Shown here: positions 8,940 through 16,893 of the stretch, one piece after another
Position numbering within the stretch: position 1 is the stretch's first letter
Layout of the letters: the number at the start of each line of letters is the position of its first letter
NCBI RefSeq assembly: GCF_012396125.1
Contig: NZ_JAAXOX010000007.1
Location: 79,459-143,458 of the forward strand
Length of the DNA stretch: 64,000 nucleotides
From: Cellulomonas denverensis
Lineage (GTDB): Bacteria; Actinomycetota; Actinomycetes; Actinomycetales; Cellulomonadaceae
Direction: 5' to 3'
Made by a program: the position numbers and the translations under genes
The notes under the pieces: generated by a model
What the model saw: the letters and a program-made list of their open reading frames with translations, nothing else
Database searches by the model: none
Told to the model about the DNA's origin: nothing

Positions 8940-9436
8940 CGATCGAGGTGGAGCTGCCGGACGCCGGCAGCACCCGGGCCTACGGCGAGGCACTGGCCGG
9001 GCTGCTGCGGGCCGGTGACCTGGTGGTGCTGACCGGTGACCTGGGGGCGGGCAAGACCACGCTGACCCAGGGGATCGGCACCGGGCTGGGCGTGCGGGGC
9101 GCGGTCGCCTCGCCGACGTTCATCATCGCCCGGGTGCACCCGTCGCTGGTGGACGGCCCGGCCCTGGTGCACGTGGACGCCTACCGGCTCGGTTCGCTGG
9201 ACGAGGTGGACGCGCTGGACCTGGACGCCTCGCTGGAGGAGTCGGTGACCGTGGTGGAGTGGGGCGAGGGCCTGGTCGAGCAGCTCGCCCAGGACCGGCT
9301 GGAGATCGCGCTGCACCGCCCGCACGGCGGCGACCCGCTGGCCGAGGACGCCTCCGCCGGGACCCGGCGCGTGACCCTCACCCCGGTGGGCGAACGCTGG
9401 CGCGACGTCCCGCTGCCCACCACCCCCACGGTCTGA
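8936..9436 (+). CDS. tsaE: tRNA threonylcarbamoyladenosine biosynthesis ATPase TsaE
   Basis: TsaE is the ATPase of the TsaB-TsaD-TsaE complex that transfers the threonylcarbamoyl group to A37 of ANN-decoding tRNAs. The 166 residues contain the P-loop GDLGAGKTT at 34-42, VASPTFIIAR, HVDAYRLGS and the late VVEWGEGL motif, all characteristic of the family. It overlaps alr by four bases (ATGA), and tsaB follows after 10 bases. Confidence 0.96.
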   Translation: MTIEVELPDAGSTRAYGEALAGLLRAGDLVVLTGDLGAGKTTLTQGIGTGLGVRGAVASPTFIIARVHPSLVDGPALVHVDAYRLGSLDEVDALDLDASLEESVTVVEWGEGLVEQLAQDRLEIALHRPHGGDPLAEDASAGTRRVTLTPVGERWRDVPLPTTPTV

Positions 9437-9446
9437 GGAGACACCC

Positions 9447-10178
9447 GTGCCGCTGCTTGCCCTGGACACCTCGTCCGCCGCCTCCGCCGCCGTGCTGGCC
9501 GACGACGGCGCCACCCTGGCCACCCGGTCCTCCGGCGAACCGCGCCGGCACGCCGAGCTGCTGACCCCGCTGATCGAGCGGGTGCTGGCCGAGTCCGGCG
9601 TGGACCGCACCGAGCTGACCGCGATCGTGGCCGGGACCGGGCCCGCGCCGTTCACCGGTCTGCGGGTCGGCCTGGTCACCGCCCGCACGCTCGGACTCGC
9701 GCTGGACGTCCCGGTGTACGGGGTGTCCTCGCTGGACGCCCTGGCCGGGGCTGCGCTGGACCTGCCGGAGGCCGCGCAGGCCGGTGAGGTGCTGGTGGTG
9801 ACCGACGCCCGCCGCAAGGAGGTCTACTGGGCCCGCTACCGCGCGGTGGTCGGCGCCGGTGCCCAGCGGTCGGTGGAGCTGGTCGACGGTCCCGGGGTGG
9901 ACGCCCCGGCGGTGCTGGCCGAGCGCGGCCTGGACGGGGTGCTGGTGGTCGGACCGGGCACCGCGCTGTACCCGGAGCTGCTGCCCGCCGGTGCGCAGGT
10001 CGGCGACCTGGACCCGGCGGAGCTGGGCCGGGTGGCGCTGGCCCGGCTGGCCGAGGCGGTGGCCGCGTCCCCGGATCTGCCGCTGCCGGAGGCCGCCGTG
10101 CAGCTGCCGACCGAGCCGCTGTACCTGCGCCGCCCGGACGCGGTGCCGCCGCCGGCCGCCAAGCGGGCCTCGGCATGA
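9447..10178 (+). CDS. tsaB: tRNA threonylcarbamoyladenosine biosynthesis protein TsaB
   Basis: TsaB is the ASKHA-fold partner that dimerises with TsaD in t6A synthesis. The 243 residues begin MPLLALDTSSAAS, contain GTGPAPFTGLRVGLVTA and GVSSLDALA, and carry VVTDARRKEVYWARY. It starts with GTG at 9447 behind a GAGGAG ribosome site. Its stop overlaps the rimI ATG by four bases. Confidence 0.95.
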   Translation: MPLLALDTSSAASAAVLADDGATLATRSSGEPRRHAELLTPLIERVLAESGVDRTELTAIVAGTGPAPFTGLRVGLVTARTLGLALDVPVYGVSSLDALAGAALDLPEAAQAGEVLVVTDARRKEVYWARYRAVVGAGAQRSVELVDGPGVDAPAVLAERGLDGVLVVGPGTALYPELLPAGAQVGDLDPAELGRVALARLAEAVAASPDLPLPEAAVQLPTEPLYLRRPDAVPPPAAKRASA

Positions 10179-10651
10179 CGGTGGTGCTGCGGCCGCTGAC
10201 CGCGGATGACCTGGACGCGCTGGACGCGATGGAGCAGGCGCTGTTCGGGCCCGGGGCGTGGTCGCGTGCCTCGATGGCGGAGGAGATCGCCGGGCCGGGC
10301 CGCTGGTACGTGGGTGCGGAGTCCGGTGGCGAGCTGGTCGGCTACGCGGGGCTGTGGTTCGACGGCGACGACGTGCAGGTGATGACGCTGGGCACCCGCC
10401 CGGACGCCCAGCGCCGCGGGATCGGCCGGATGCTGCTGGAGGCGCTGGTGGCCCGGGCCCGGGAGCTGGACGCGGACTCGGTGCTGCTGGAGGTGCGGGT
10501 GGACAACGCGCCGGCCCTGGAGCTGTACCGCCGGGCGGGGTTCCGGCGGCTGGCGCTGCGCAAGCGGTACTACCAGCCGGAGAACGTGGACGCCTGGACG
10601 ATGCGCAAGAACCTGCGGACAGCGGACGACCCGGCCACCCCGCAGGTGTGA
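10175..10651 (+). CDS. rimI: Ribosomal-protein-S18-alanine N-acetyltransferase-like GNAT
   Basis: A 158-residue GNAT acetyltransferase with the acetyl-CoA binding pattern RPDAQRRGIGRMLLEAL, followed by LEVRVDNAPALELYRRAGF and RKRYYQPENVDAWTM, which is typical of RimI. It is coupled to tsaB by an ATGA overlap. The tsaE-tsaB-rimI-tsaD order supports the assignment, although RimI substrates in actinobacteria may extend beyond S18. Confidence 0.93.
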   Translation: MTVVLRPLTADDLDALDAMEQALFGPGAWSRASMAEEIAGPGRWYVGAESGGELVGYAGLWFDGDDVQVMTLGTRPDAQRRGIGRMLLEALVARARELDADSVLLEVRVDNAPALELYRRAGFRRLALRKRYYQPENVDAWTMRKNLRTADDPATPQV

Positions 10652-10673
10652 CCGGGTCGTCGGGGACGCGGGC

Positions 10674-11309
10674 TCAGACCGCCTGCGCCACGTCCTCGAA
10701 GTCGAGCCGGGTCTGCCGCGGCCAGCTGGCCGGCATCCCGAAGCCGTCGACGTCGGCCGGCGCGTGGCCGACGTTCAGCACTGCCAGCGCCCGCCAGCCG
10801 GTGCCGGTGAAGAACTCGGCATCCACCCCGGCCGCGTCGAAGCCGGTCATCGGACCGACCTGCAGGCCCGCGGCGCGCAGGCCGACGATCAGGTAGCCCA
10901 GCTGCAGGAAGGCGTTGTCGCGGGCCATCGCGGTGCGGGCGGCCTGGTTCGGGTGCAGGTTGTCCCGGACACCGGGGATGTGCGGGGCCAGGCGCGGCAT
11001 CTGCTCGTGGAAGTCGACGTCGGCGGCCACCACGATCGACAGCGGGGCGCGCTGGGTCTTGGCCTTGTTGCCGTCCGCCATGTGCGAGACCAGGCGCTCG
11101 CGGCCGGCCGGGGTGCGCACCAGCAGCAGGCGCAGCGGCAGCGAGTTCATCGCGGTCGGGCCCCAGCGGACGACGTCCCAGACGGCGCGGATCTGCTCGT
11201 CGGTGACCTCGTCCTCGGCGAAGGTGTTCACCGTGCGGGCGGTGCGGAACAGCAGGTCGGTGACCTCGTCCGGCACGAGCGCGGAGGAGGTGGCGGTGTC
11301 AGTGGTCAT
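10674..11309 (-). CDS. Nitroreductase-family protein (RutE/HadB-like malonic semialdehyde reductase type)
   Basis: A 211-residue FMN nitroreductase-fold protein. The stretches [60 protein letters not shown] and [13 protein letters not shown] match the malonic semialdehyde reductase (RutE-like) subgroup. The physiological substrate is unknown. The ATG at 11309 is preferred because a GCAGGA ribosome site precedes it; an in-frame ATG at 11342 is less likely. The gene is inserted on the opposite strand between rimI and tsaD, splitting a usually continuous group. Confidence 0.85.
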   Translation of the reverse strand: MTTDTATSSALVPDEVTDLLFRTARTVNTFAEDEVTDEQIRAVWDVVRWGPTAMNSLPLRLLLVRTPAGRERLVSHMADGNKAKTQRAPLSIVVAADVDFHEQMPRLAPHIPGVRDNLHPNQAARTAMARDNAFLQLGYLIVGLRAAGLQVGPMTGFDAAGVDAEFFTGTGWRALAVLNVGHAPADVDGFGMPASWPRQTRLDFEDVAQAV

Positions 11310-11413
11310 GTCCTGCTGAACCGGACGGCAGATGTGCGGCATTCCAGATTGTTGCCGTGAGCACCATCACACCCGGACGGGCCGTCCGCGCCGACCGGCC
11401 TATCCTTGTGCCC

Positions 11414-12472
11414 ATGCCCGATGCACCCCTGGTCCTGGGGATCGAGACCTCCTGCGATGAGACCGGCGTGGCCCTGGTGCGCGCCCACCCCGACCGCAGT
11501 GAGCTCCTGGTCGACACCGTCGCCTCCTCGATGGACGAGCACGCCCGGTTCGGCGGGATCATCCCGGAGATCGCCTCCCGCGCCCACCTGGAGGCCATGC
11601 TGCCGACCATCCAGCGCTCGCTGGACACCGCCGGGGTCACGCTGGGCGACATCGACGCCGTGGCCGTCACCGCGGGCCCCGGCCTGGTCGGGTCGCTGAC
11701 CGTCGGTGCCGCAGCCGCCAAGGCGCTGGCCTTCGGGCTGGGCAAGCCGCTGTACGGCGTGAACCACGTGATCGGCCATGCCGCGGTGGACGAGCTGGTT
11801 GACGGCCTGTTCCCGGACCGGGTGATGGCGCTGGTGGTCTCCGGCGGGCACTCCTCGCTGCTGCTGATCGACGACGTGGTGACCGGGGTGCACGAGCTGG
11901 GCTCCACCCTGGACGACGCCGCCGGCGAGGCCTTCGACAAGGTCGGCCGCCTGCTCGGACTGCCCTACCCCGGTGGGCCGCACATCGACCGGCTGGCCCG
12001 GGAGGGCAACCCGGAGGCGATCCGGTTCCCGCGCGGGCTGACCGCCGCCAAGGACCAGGAGAAGCACGCCTACGACTTCTCGTTCTCCGGGCTCAAGACC
12101 GCGGTCGCCCGCTGGGTCGAGGCCCGCCGGGACGCCGGGGAGGAGATCCCGCTGGCGGATGTCTCGGCCAGCTTCGCCGCCGCGGTCGCGGACGTGCTGA
12201 CCGCCAAGACCATCGCGGCCTGCCGCCGGCACGGGGTCGACACCCTGGTGATCGGCGGCGGGTTCAGCGCCAACTCCCAGCTGCGGGAGCTGGCCGCCGA
12301 GCGGTGCGCCGAGGCCGGGATCGACCTGCGCATCCCGCCGATCCGCTACTGCACCGACAACGGCGCGATGATCGCGGCGCTCGGGGCGGCGATCGTCCGG
12401 CGCGGGATCGCCCCGTCGGCGCTGGACATCGGAGTGGACTCGGCGATGCCGCTGGAGATCGTCACCGCCTGA
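11414..12472 (+). CDS. tsaD: tRNA N6-adenosine threonylcarbamoyltransferase TsaD
   Basis: TsaD transfers threonylcarbamoyl from its adenylate to A37 of tRNA. The 352 residues begin [18 protein letters not shown] and contain the metal-binding HVIGH (H118, H122), [11 protein letters not shown] and the late CTDNGAMIA. The ATG at 11414 is chosen over GTG 11357 because it gives the standard N-terminus, and because TATCCT at 11401-11406 sits seven bases upstream, as expected of a leaderless promoter. Its stop overlaps the convergent HAAS-type gene by 11 bases. Confidence 0.96.
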   Translation: MPDAPLVLGIETSCDETGVALVRAHPDRSELLVDTVASSMDEHARFGGIIPEIASRAHLEAMLPTIQRSLDTAGVTLGDIDAVAVTAGPGLVGSLTVGAAAAKALAFGLGKPLYGVNHVIGHAAVDELVDGLFPDRVMALVVSGGHSSLLLIDDVVTGVHELGSTLDDAAGEAFDKVGRLLGLPYPGGPHIDRLAREGNPEAIRFPRGLTAAKDQEKHAYDFSFSGLKTAVARWVEARRDAGEEIPLADVSASFAAAVADVLTAKTIAACRRHGVDTLVIGGGFSANSQLRELAAERCAEAGIDLRIPPIRYCTDNGAMIAALGAAIVRRGIAPSALDIGVDSAMPLEIVTA

Positions 12473-12968
12473 ACCGCAGCCGCCAGATCCGGGCGCCGAG
12501 GGCGAAGGGCAACGCGAACACCAGGACGTGCAGGGCGAACCAGCCCCAGCTCAGCGACCAGGTGGTGGACAGTTCCGCCGGCCCCGCGGTGTAGTCGAAG
12601 GTGGCGCCCAGCACCACGCGCCGGGCGCTGAGCGTGCCGTCGCCGGCCAGGTCGGCCAGCGCGTCCAGCGTGCCGAAGCCGTAGGCCAGCCCGGTGTACA
12701 GCGCGAAGGCCAGCGCGATCGCGCCCCAGACCGTGCCCGCGGTCCAGCGCGGGATCGGGCGGTCCAGCGCCTCCAGGTAGCCGTCGGCCAGGACGCGCGG
12801 GTTGCCCAGGTCGTCCAGCGCCCGGCCGAGGCCGACCTCCGCGGCGGTGGCAGCCAGTTCGCGCCGGACCTCGCGGGTCAGGGCGCTCGCCTGGGGGTGG
12901 TCCTGGATCGCCCAGGAGAAGCGGATCAGCACCAGGTCGCGGCGCAGTCGGTCGCGCAGGGTGGTCAT
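12462..12968 (-). CDS. HAAS/DUF1700-like membrane protein, partner of PadR
   Basis: A 168-residue protein. An N-terminal helical region of about 80 residues ([37 protein letters not shown]) resembles the HAAS/permease-prefix domain and is followed by two predicted membrane segments near residues 85-105 and 142-160. Such proteins usually lie next to PadR regulators. Here the ATG overlaps the PadR stop by four bases (ATGA), so the two are coupled. The biochemical role is unknown. Confidence 0.72.
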   Translation of the reverse strand: MTTLRDRLRRDLVLIRFSWAIQDHPQASALTREVRRELAATAAEVGLGRALDDLGNPRVLADGYLEALDRPIPRWTAGTVWGAIALAFALYTGLAYGFGTLDALADLAGDGTLSARRVVLGATFDYTAGPAELSTTWSLSWGWFALHVLVFALPFALGARIWRLRFRR

Positions 12969-13309
12969 GCGGGCTCCTTCGGGTCGCGGGCGGCGATCAG
13001 CAGCTCGCGGACGGTGCGGTCGAGTGCCGACCAGGACTCGGCGGCGGCCCACAGCTCCGCGGTGCCGTCGCCGGTGGGGCGGTAGTACTTGCGGGCCGGG
13101 CCGTTGGGCGAGGGGACCAGCCGGGAGCTGATCCGGCCCTCGCGTTCCAGCCGGTTGAGCACCGGGTAGACGGTGCCGGTGGTCAGCTCGGTCAGCCCGG
13201 CGTCGCGCAGCCGGTCGACCAGCTGGTAGCCGTAGGCCTCCTGCTCGCTCAGGGCGGCGAGCACCAGCATGGGCAGCACGCCCTTGAGGAGTTGGCTGTC
13301 GCGGGTCAC
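12965..13309 (-). CDS. PadR-family transcriptional regulator
   Basis: A 114-residue regulator with the PadR winged helix: LKGVLPMLVLAALSEQEAYG, ELTTGTVYPVLNRLEREGRI and GPARKYYRPTGDG. PadR proteins usually repress themselves and a neighbouring membrane or transport gene. The GTG start at 13309 is chosen because a promoter with TACCAT ends six bases upstream, implying a leaderless message. Direct repeats overlap that promoter. An in-frame ATG at 13345 would lie within the promoter and is rejected. Confidence 0.88.
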   Translation of the reverse strand: MTRDSQLLKGVLPMLVLAALSEQEAYGYQLVDRLRDAGLTELTTGTVYPVLNRLEREGRISSRLVPSPNGPARKYYRPTGDGTAELWAAAESWSALDRTVRELLIAARDPKEPA

Positions 13310-13352
13310 CTGAACATGGTATCGCCAGCTATCGGGTATTGCCAACTAGCGA
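13310..13352 (-). promoter_or_regulatory. Promoter of the PadR gene with overlapping direct repeats
   Basis: On the minus strand TTGGCA (13345-13340) and TACCAT (13321-13316) are separated by 18 bases, and the GTG start follows after six. Two 16-base direct repeats on the plus strand, GTATCGCCAGCTATCG (13319-13334) and GTATTGCCAACTAGCG (13336-13351), agree at 13 positions, are spaced 17 bp apart and cover the whole promoter. Autoregulation by PadR is the natural inference. Confidence 0.7.
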
Positions 13353-14489
13353 CTACAGCGGACGCCCCGCCCGCATCTCCGCCACCAGCGAGGCCACCAC
13401 CGCGTCCAGCTCCCCGCCGTGCCGCCGGGCCACCGCGCGCTGGCGCTGGTACGAGGCGCCCTTGCGCAGGATGACCCGCACCGAGTCCAGCTCCTGGGCG
13501 CAGCCCAGCCGCTCGGCCACTGGGGCCAGCTCGGTCAACAGCCGGGCCACCGCATCGGTGACCAGCTCCTCGTTCCCGGCGGCGTCGGTGATGATGATCG
13601 CGTCCATGCCGTAGCGCGCCGAGCGCCACTTGTTCTCCTGCGCGAACCACGGCGGCACGGTGGGCAGCGGCTCGCCGCGATCCAGCATGGTGGAGAAGTG
13701 CTCGACCAGGCAGTGGGTCAGGGCGGCCAGCGCGGTGACCTCCAGCAGGGTGGGCGCCCCGTCGCAGATCCGGGCCTCGATGGTGCCGAACCGGGGCGAG
13801 GGCCGCACGTCCCAGCGCACCTCGTCGAAGGCGTCGATCACCCCGGTGTGCAGCATGTCCCCGACGTACGCCTCCAGCTGCTCCCAGCGCTCGAACTGGA
13901 ACGGCAGCCCGGCGGTGGGCAGCTGCTGGAACATCAGCGCCCGGTTGGAGGCGTAGCCGGTGTCCTTGCCGCCCCAGAACGGGCTGGAGGCGGACAGCGA
14001 CTGCAGGTGGGCGAAGGTGGTGAGCAGGGCGCGGGAGATCGGCAGCACCTTGTCCCGGTCCTCGATGCCGACGTGCACGTGCACGCCGTAGATCAGCATC
14101 TGCCGGCCCCACCACTGGGTGCGGTCGATCAGGGTGGCGTAGCGCTCCTTGTCGGTGACCTTCTGCTGCGCCCACCGGGCGAACGGGTGGGTCCCGGCGC
14201 TCATCAGCTCGACCCGGAGCGGATCGGTGAGCGCCCGGACCCGGTCGATCGCCCGGGACAGGTCCGCCCCGGCCTCGCCCACGGTCCGGCACACGCCGGA
14301 GACCACCTCGACCGTGTTGAGCAGCAGCTCCTGCTTGATCGCCGGGTCGTCGTCGCCGACCGCGTCCAGCACGGTGCGGGCCACCTGCCGCAGGTCGCCG
14401 GAGTCGGCGTCCACCAGGGCCAGCTCCCACTCGATCCCGACGGTCGACCGCTCGGAGCGGGCGAAGTCCAGCCGCGCCGGGGTGGTCAT
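13353..14489 (-). CDS. Carboxylate-amine ligase, YbdK-type glutamate--cysteine ligase family (GCS2)
   Basis: A 378-residue GCS2-family protein of the kind annotated as putative glutamate-cysteine ligase 2. It begins MTTPARLDFARSERSTVGIEWELAL and carries QELLLNTVEVVSGVC, GVHVHVGIEDRDKVLP, SASSPFWGGKDTGYASNR and RFGTIEARICDGAP, all conserved in YbdK. Whether it makes gamma-glutamylcysteine in this organism is uncertain, because actinobacteria use mycothiol and most YbdK proteins have weak activity. Its ATG overlaps the methyltransferase stop by one base (TGATG). Confidence 0.88.
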   Translation of the reverse strand: MTTPARLDFARSERSTVGIEWELALVDADSGDLRQVARTVLDAVGDDDPAIKQELLLNTVEVVSGVCRTVGEAGADLSRAIDRVRALTDPLRVELMSAGTHPFARWAQQKVTDKERYATLIDRTQWWGRQMLIYGVHVHVGIEDRDKVLPISRALLTTFAHLQSLSASSPFWGGKDTGYASNRALMFQQLPTAGLPFQFERWEQLEAYVGDMLHTGVIDAFDEVRWDVRPSPRFGTIEARICDGAPTLLEVTALAALTHCLVEHFSTMLDRGEPLPTVPPWFAQENKWRSARYGMDAIIITDAAGNEELVTDAVARLLTELAPVAERLGCAQELDSVRVILRKGASYQRQRAVARRHGGELDAVVASLVAEMRAGRPL

Positions 14490-15679
14490 CAGCCCACCGG
14501 CTCCACGACCAGCACCCGCTGCTGCCCGGCGACCCGGGTGAGCACCAGGGTGGTCTCGGCATCGCCGCGCAGGTCGAGCTGGCGGCGCAGCTGCTCGGGC
14601 ACCACCGCGGTGCCGCGCTTCTTGATCGTGACGATGCCGACCCCGCGTTCGCGCAGGTAGGCCTTCAGCCGCTTGAGGCCGAAGGGCATCGAGTCCAGGA
14701 CCCGGTAGCCGGTGGCGAAGGCGGTCGGGTGCAGCACGTCGGAGGTCACATAGGCGATGGTGGGGTCGACCAGGCGTCCGTGCACCTCGGCGGCGACCTC
14801 GGCGACCAGTCCGGCCCGGATCACCGCACCGTCCGGCTCGTACAGGTAGCCGCCGACCGGCCCGGGGTGCGCGACCGCGCCGGTGCCGCGCAGCTCGGCG
14901 GCGCCACCGTCCGACCCGAGCAGCAGGGCGGAGCGGCCCGGACCGGCGGGGGCGAGCGGGCCGCACCACAGGCCGAGTTCGACCACGTCGCCGTCCACCG
15001 ACACCCACTGGGCCTCGGCGTCCTCGGGCAGCGCCGAGTGCGGCACCCCGGGGCCGAGCTTCATGCCGAGCGCGGGCACCCGGTCGCGCAGGGCCAGCAC
15101 CCGGTCCAGCGGCGGGCTGTAGGCGGCCGGGTCGTGCCGCCGGGCGCCGGAGCCGGTGCGCCGGGCCGGGTCGGCGTACACCCCGTCCACCCCCTCGGCG
15201 GCGAAGTCCACCGCCAGCCCGTCCCCGTGCCGGACCACGGCCTCCGGGAAGTGCCGCAGGTTCACCGTGGCCAGGGCGGCGGTGGTCTCGTCCGCCTCGA
15301 CCGCCAGCACCGGCAGCCCCACCGCGGCCAGGGTCATCGCATCGGCGCCCAGCCCGCAGGTGAGGTCGGCCACCCGGGTCACCCCGGCGTCGCGGTACCG
15401 GCGGGCGTGCCGGGCGGCCACCACCAGCCGGGTGGCCTGCTCCAGTCCGGTGGGGGTGAACAGCATCCCGTCCGCGAACTCACCGAGCTTCTCCCGGCCC
15501 TTGGCGCGCAGCCGGGACTGGGTGAGGGCGGCGGCAACCAGCTCGGGGTCCAGGCCGTCCCGCCGCAGCCGCTCGGACAGGGCCATCGCCCGGTCGGGGT
15601 CGTAGGGCGGCAACGCGGACAGCAGGGCCCAGCCCTCGGGGCTGAGCAGCTTGGCGAGTCCGGGTCCGACCGAGTCCAT
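14489..15679 (-). CDS. Class I SAM methyltransferase with THUMP-like domain
   Basis: A 396-residue protein of the actinobacterial THUMP-like methyltransferase family. A Rossmann methyltransferase core contains VADLTCGLGADAMTLAAVG and VEADETTAALATVNL, followed by GVYADPARRTG, which resembles an RNA-methyltransferase catalytic loop. The C-terminal THUMP-like part contains PFGLKRLKAYLRERGVG and VTIKKRGTAV. RNA is the likely substrate but the site is unknown. ATG 15679 is chosen because GAGGAT lies six bases upstream, a leaderless arrangement. It diverges from groES. Confidence 0.85.
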   Translation of the reverse strand: MDSVGPGLAKLLSPEGWALLSALPPYDPDRAMALSERLRRDGLDPELVAAALTQSRLRAKGREKLGEFADGMLFTPTGLEQATRLVVAARHARRYRDAGVTRVADLTCGLGADAMTLAAVGLPVLAVEADETTAALATVNLRHFPEAVVRHGDGLAVDFAAEGVDGVYADPARRTGSGARRHDPAAYSPPLDRVLALRDRVPALGMKLGPGVPHSALPEDAEAQWVSVDGDVVELGLWCGPLAPAGPGRSALLLGSDGGAAELRGTGAVAHPGPVGGYLYEPDGAVIRAGLVAEVAAEVHGRLVDPTIAYVTSDVLHPTAFATGYRVLDSMPFGLKRLKAYLRERGVGIVTIKKRGTAVVPEQLRRQLDLRGDAETTLVLTRVAGQQRVLVVEPVG

Positions 15680-15705
15680 CCGGCGATCCTCGCACGCCCG
15701 GCTCA

Positions 15706-15732
15706 CTGGCACTCGCCTTGACCGAGTGCTAA
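15706..15732 (+). promoter_or_regulatory. CIRCE operator 1 overlapping the groES -35 element
   Basis: CTGGCACTC, nine bases, then GAGTGCTAA fits the CIRCE consensus TTAGCACTC-N9-GAGTGCTAA with two changes in the left half. HrcA binds CIRCE to repress chaperonin genes. The operator spans the groES -35 hexamer TTGACC (15718-15723). Confidence 0.88.
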
Positions 15733-15746
15733 CGGCTTTCTACAGT
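15718..15746 (+). promoter_or_regulatory. groES promoter (TTGACC-17-TACAGT)
   Basis: The -35 TTGACC (15718-15723) and -10 TACAGT (15741-15746) have an ideal 17-base spacer. The element is sandwiched between two CIRCE operators, giving about 110 bases of leader before the groES GTG. Confidence 0.85.
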
Positions 15747-15751
15747 GACAG

Positions 15752-15778
15752 CTGGCACTCTCCATCGGAGGGTGCCAG
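15752..15778 (+). promoter_or_regulatory. CIRCE operator 2 just downstream of the groES -10
   Basis: CTGGCACTC, nine bases, then GGGTGCCAG is a second CIRCE-like palindrome with exactly matching outer bases. It begins six bases after the -10 hexamer, so it would cover the transcription start. Two operators suggest tight HrcA repression. Confidence 0.82.
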
Positions 15779-15864
15779 CCCGTACGACTGCCGGCACCCG
15801 CGACGACGGCCGGTCGTTCGGTTTCTTGTACTGGCAACTCACAAGCGAGAAGGGGAGGTCCGCC

Positions 15865-16161
15865 GTGTCGGTCTCCATCAAGCCGCTCGAGGACCGGATC
15901 GTCGTCAAGACGCTCGAGGCGGAGCAGACCACTGCGTCCGGTCTGGTCATCCCGGACAGCGCCAAGGAGAAGCCCCAGGAGGGCGAGGTCCTGGCGGTCG
16001 GTCCGGGTCGCATCGACGACAAGGGCAACCGCGTGCCGCTCGACGTCGCCGTGGGTGACAAGGTCATCTACAGCAAGTACGGCGGCACCGAGGTGAAGTA
16101 CGACGGCGAGGAGTACCTGATCCTCTCCGCCCGCGACATCCTGGCCATCGTCACCAAGTGA
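15865..16161 (+). CDS. groES: Co-chaperonin GroES
   Basis: The 98-residue lid of the GroEL chaperonin. It begins [15 protein letters not shown] and has the mobile loop [18 protein letters not shown] and the segment [19 protein letters not shown]. The GTG at 15865 follows a strong GGGGAGG ribosome site. No groEL follows: a T-tailed terminator comes 15 bases after the stop and the next gene is whiB on the other strand. The chaperonin partner must be encoded elsewhere, whereas mycobacteria carry groEL1 directly after groES. Confidence 0.98.
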   Translation: MSVSIKPLEDRIVVKTLEAEQTTASGLVIPDSAKEKPQEGEVLAVGPGRIDDKGNRVPLDVAVGDKVIYSKYGGTEVKYDGEEYLILSARDILAIVTK

Positions 16162-16175
16162 CGCTCGGCTGAGCA

Positions 16176-16207
16176 GGCCCCCACCGGTTCGCCGGTGGGG
16201 GCCTTTT
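16176..16207 (+). terminator. Intrinsic terminator of groES
   Basis: A perfect 12-bp stem GGCCCCCACCGG (16176-16187, complement 16192-16203), loop TTCG, followed by TTTT. Confidence 0.92.
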
Positions 16208-16233
16208 CGCTGTCCGGAGCTGCCCGGACATGC

Positions 16234-16274
16234 GACGAGGGCCCTGACGGTCTCGCACCGTCGGGGCCCTCGTC
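16234..16274. terminator. Second long hairpin between groES and whiB
   Basis: An 18-bp stem with one G-T pair (16234-16251 and 16257-16274) and a 5-nt loop. Its place 65 bases beyond the convergent whiB stop suggests a terminator for whiB. Confidence 0.75.
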
Positions 16275-16338
16275 GGGTGACGACGGCGGACTGTCGCGGT
16301 ATCGCACCGCGGACCGCCGCCATCGAGTTCGTGGGGTG

Positions 16339-16635
16339 TTACACCACCGCGCTGCGTCCGGCGCGCTCGGCCAGGACGGCAGCCCGCTCGTCCTCGCTCA
16401 GGCCGCCCCACACGCCGTAGGGCTCCCGGACGGCCAGCGACTGCTCGCGGCACTCGTTCAGCACCGGGCAGGTCGCGCAGATCGCCTTGGCTGCCTCGGC
16501 CCGGCGCCGGCGGGCGGCGCCGCGCTCACCCTCGGGGTGGAAGAAGAGGTTCTCGTCGGCGTCCCGGCAGGCGCCCTGGTACTGCCACTCCCAGAGCTCC
16601 ATCACGGGGCCCGGGAGGCGGGAGATCTCAGCCAT
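16339..16635 (-). CDS. whiB: WhiB-family Fe-S transcription factor (WhiB3/WhiD type)
   Basis: A 98-residue protein that binds a [4Fe-4S] cluster through C23, C53, C56 and C62, followed by the GVWGG turn (74-78) and a basic C-terminal tail. WhiB proteins act with the housekeeping sigma factor and sense redox or NO. Segments such as FFHPEGERG and EPYGVWGGLSEDER match the WhiB3/WhiD subgroup. Position supports this: whiB3 lies next to groES-groEL1 in mycobacteria and whiD next to bldM in Streptomyces. An AGGAGT ribosome site precedes the ATG. Confidence 0.93.
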   Translation of the reverse strand: MAEISRLPGPVMELWEWQYQGACRDADENLFFHPEGERGAARRRRAEAAKAICATCPVLNECREQSLAVREPYGVWGGLSEDERAAVLAERAGRSAVV

Positions 16636-16718
16636 CGACTACTCCTGAACGGTGGTGGTGCGGGGGTCACGATCCGGTCGGCGCCGTTTCAGGACCTGTC
16701 CGGTGCGTGCTGATGGGA

Positions 16719-16747
16719 ACACTACAACCGAGTCGGAAGTTGTTCAA
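16719..16747 (-). promoter_or_regulatory. whiB promoter (TTGAAC-17-TAGTGT)
   Basis: On the minus strand TTGAAC (16747-16742) and TAGTGT (16724-16719) are separated by 17 bases. The leader to the whiB ATG is about 80 bases and ends in a ribosome site. Confidence 0.75.
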
Positions 16748-16893
16748 GCCTGGGTGCCCAGGGACCTACGTCCCAAGATCATGACGCGGTTCGTGAAGCG
16801 ATTTCCGCTCTCCGGTTGGAAACCGCGTCAGCCCACCGGCACAATCGGGAACAGGTGCGCTACCCCCTGGCGCGGACGAGGACTGACGAACTG

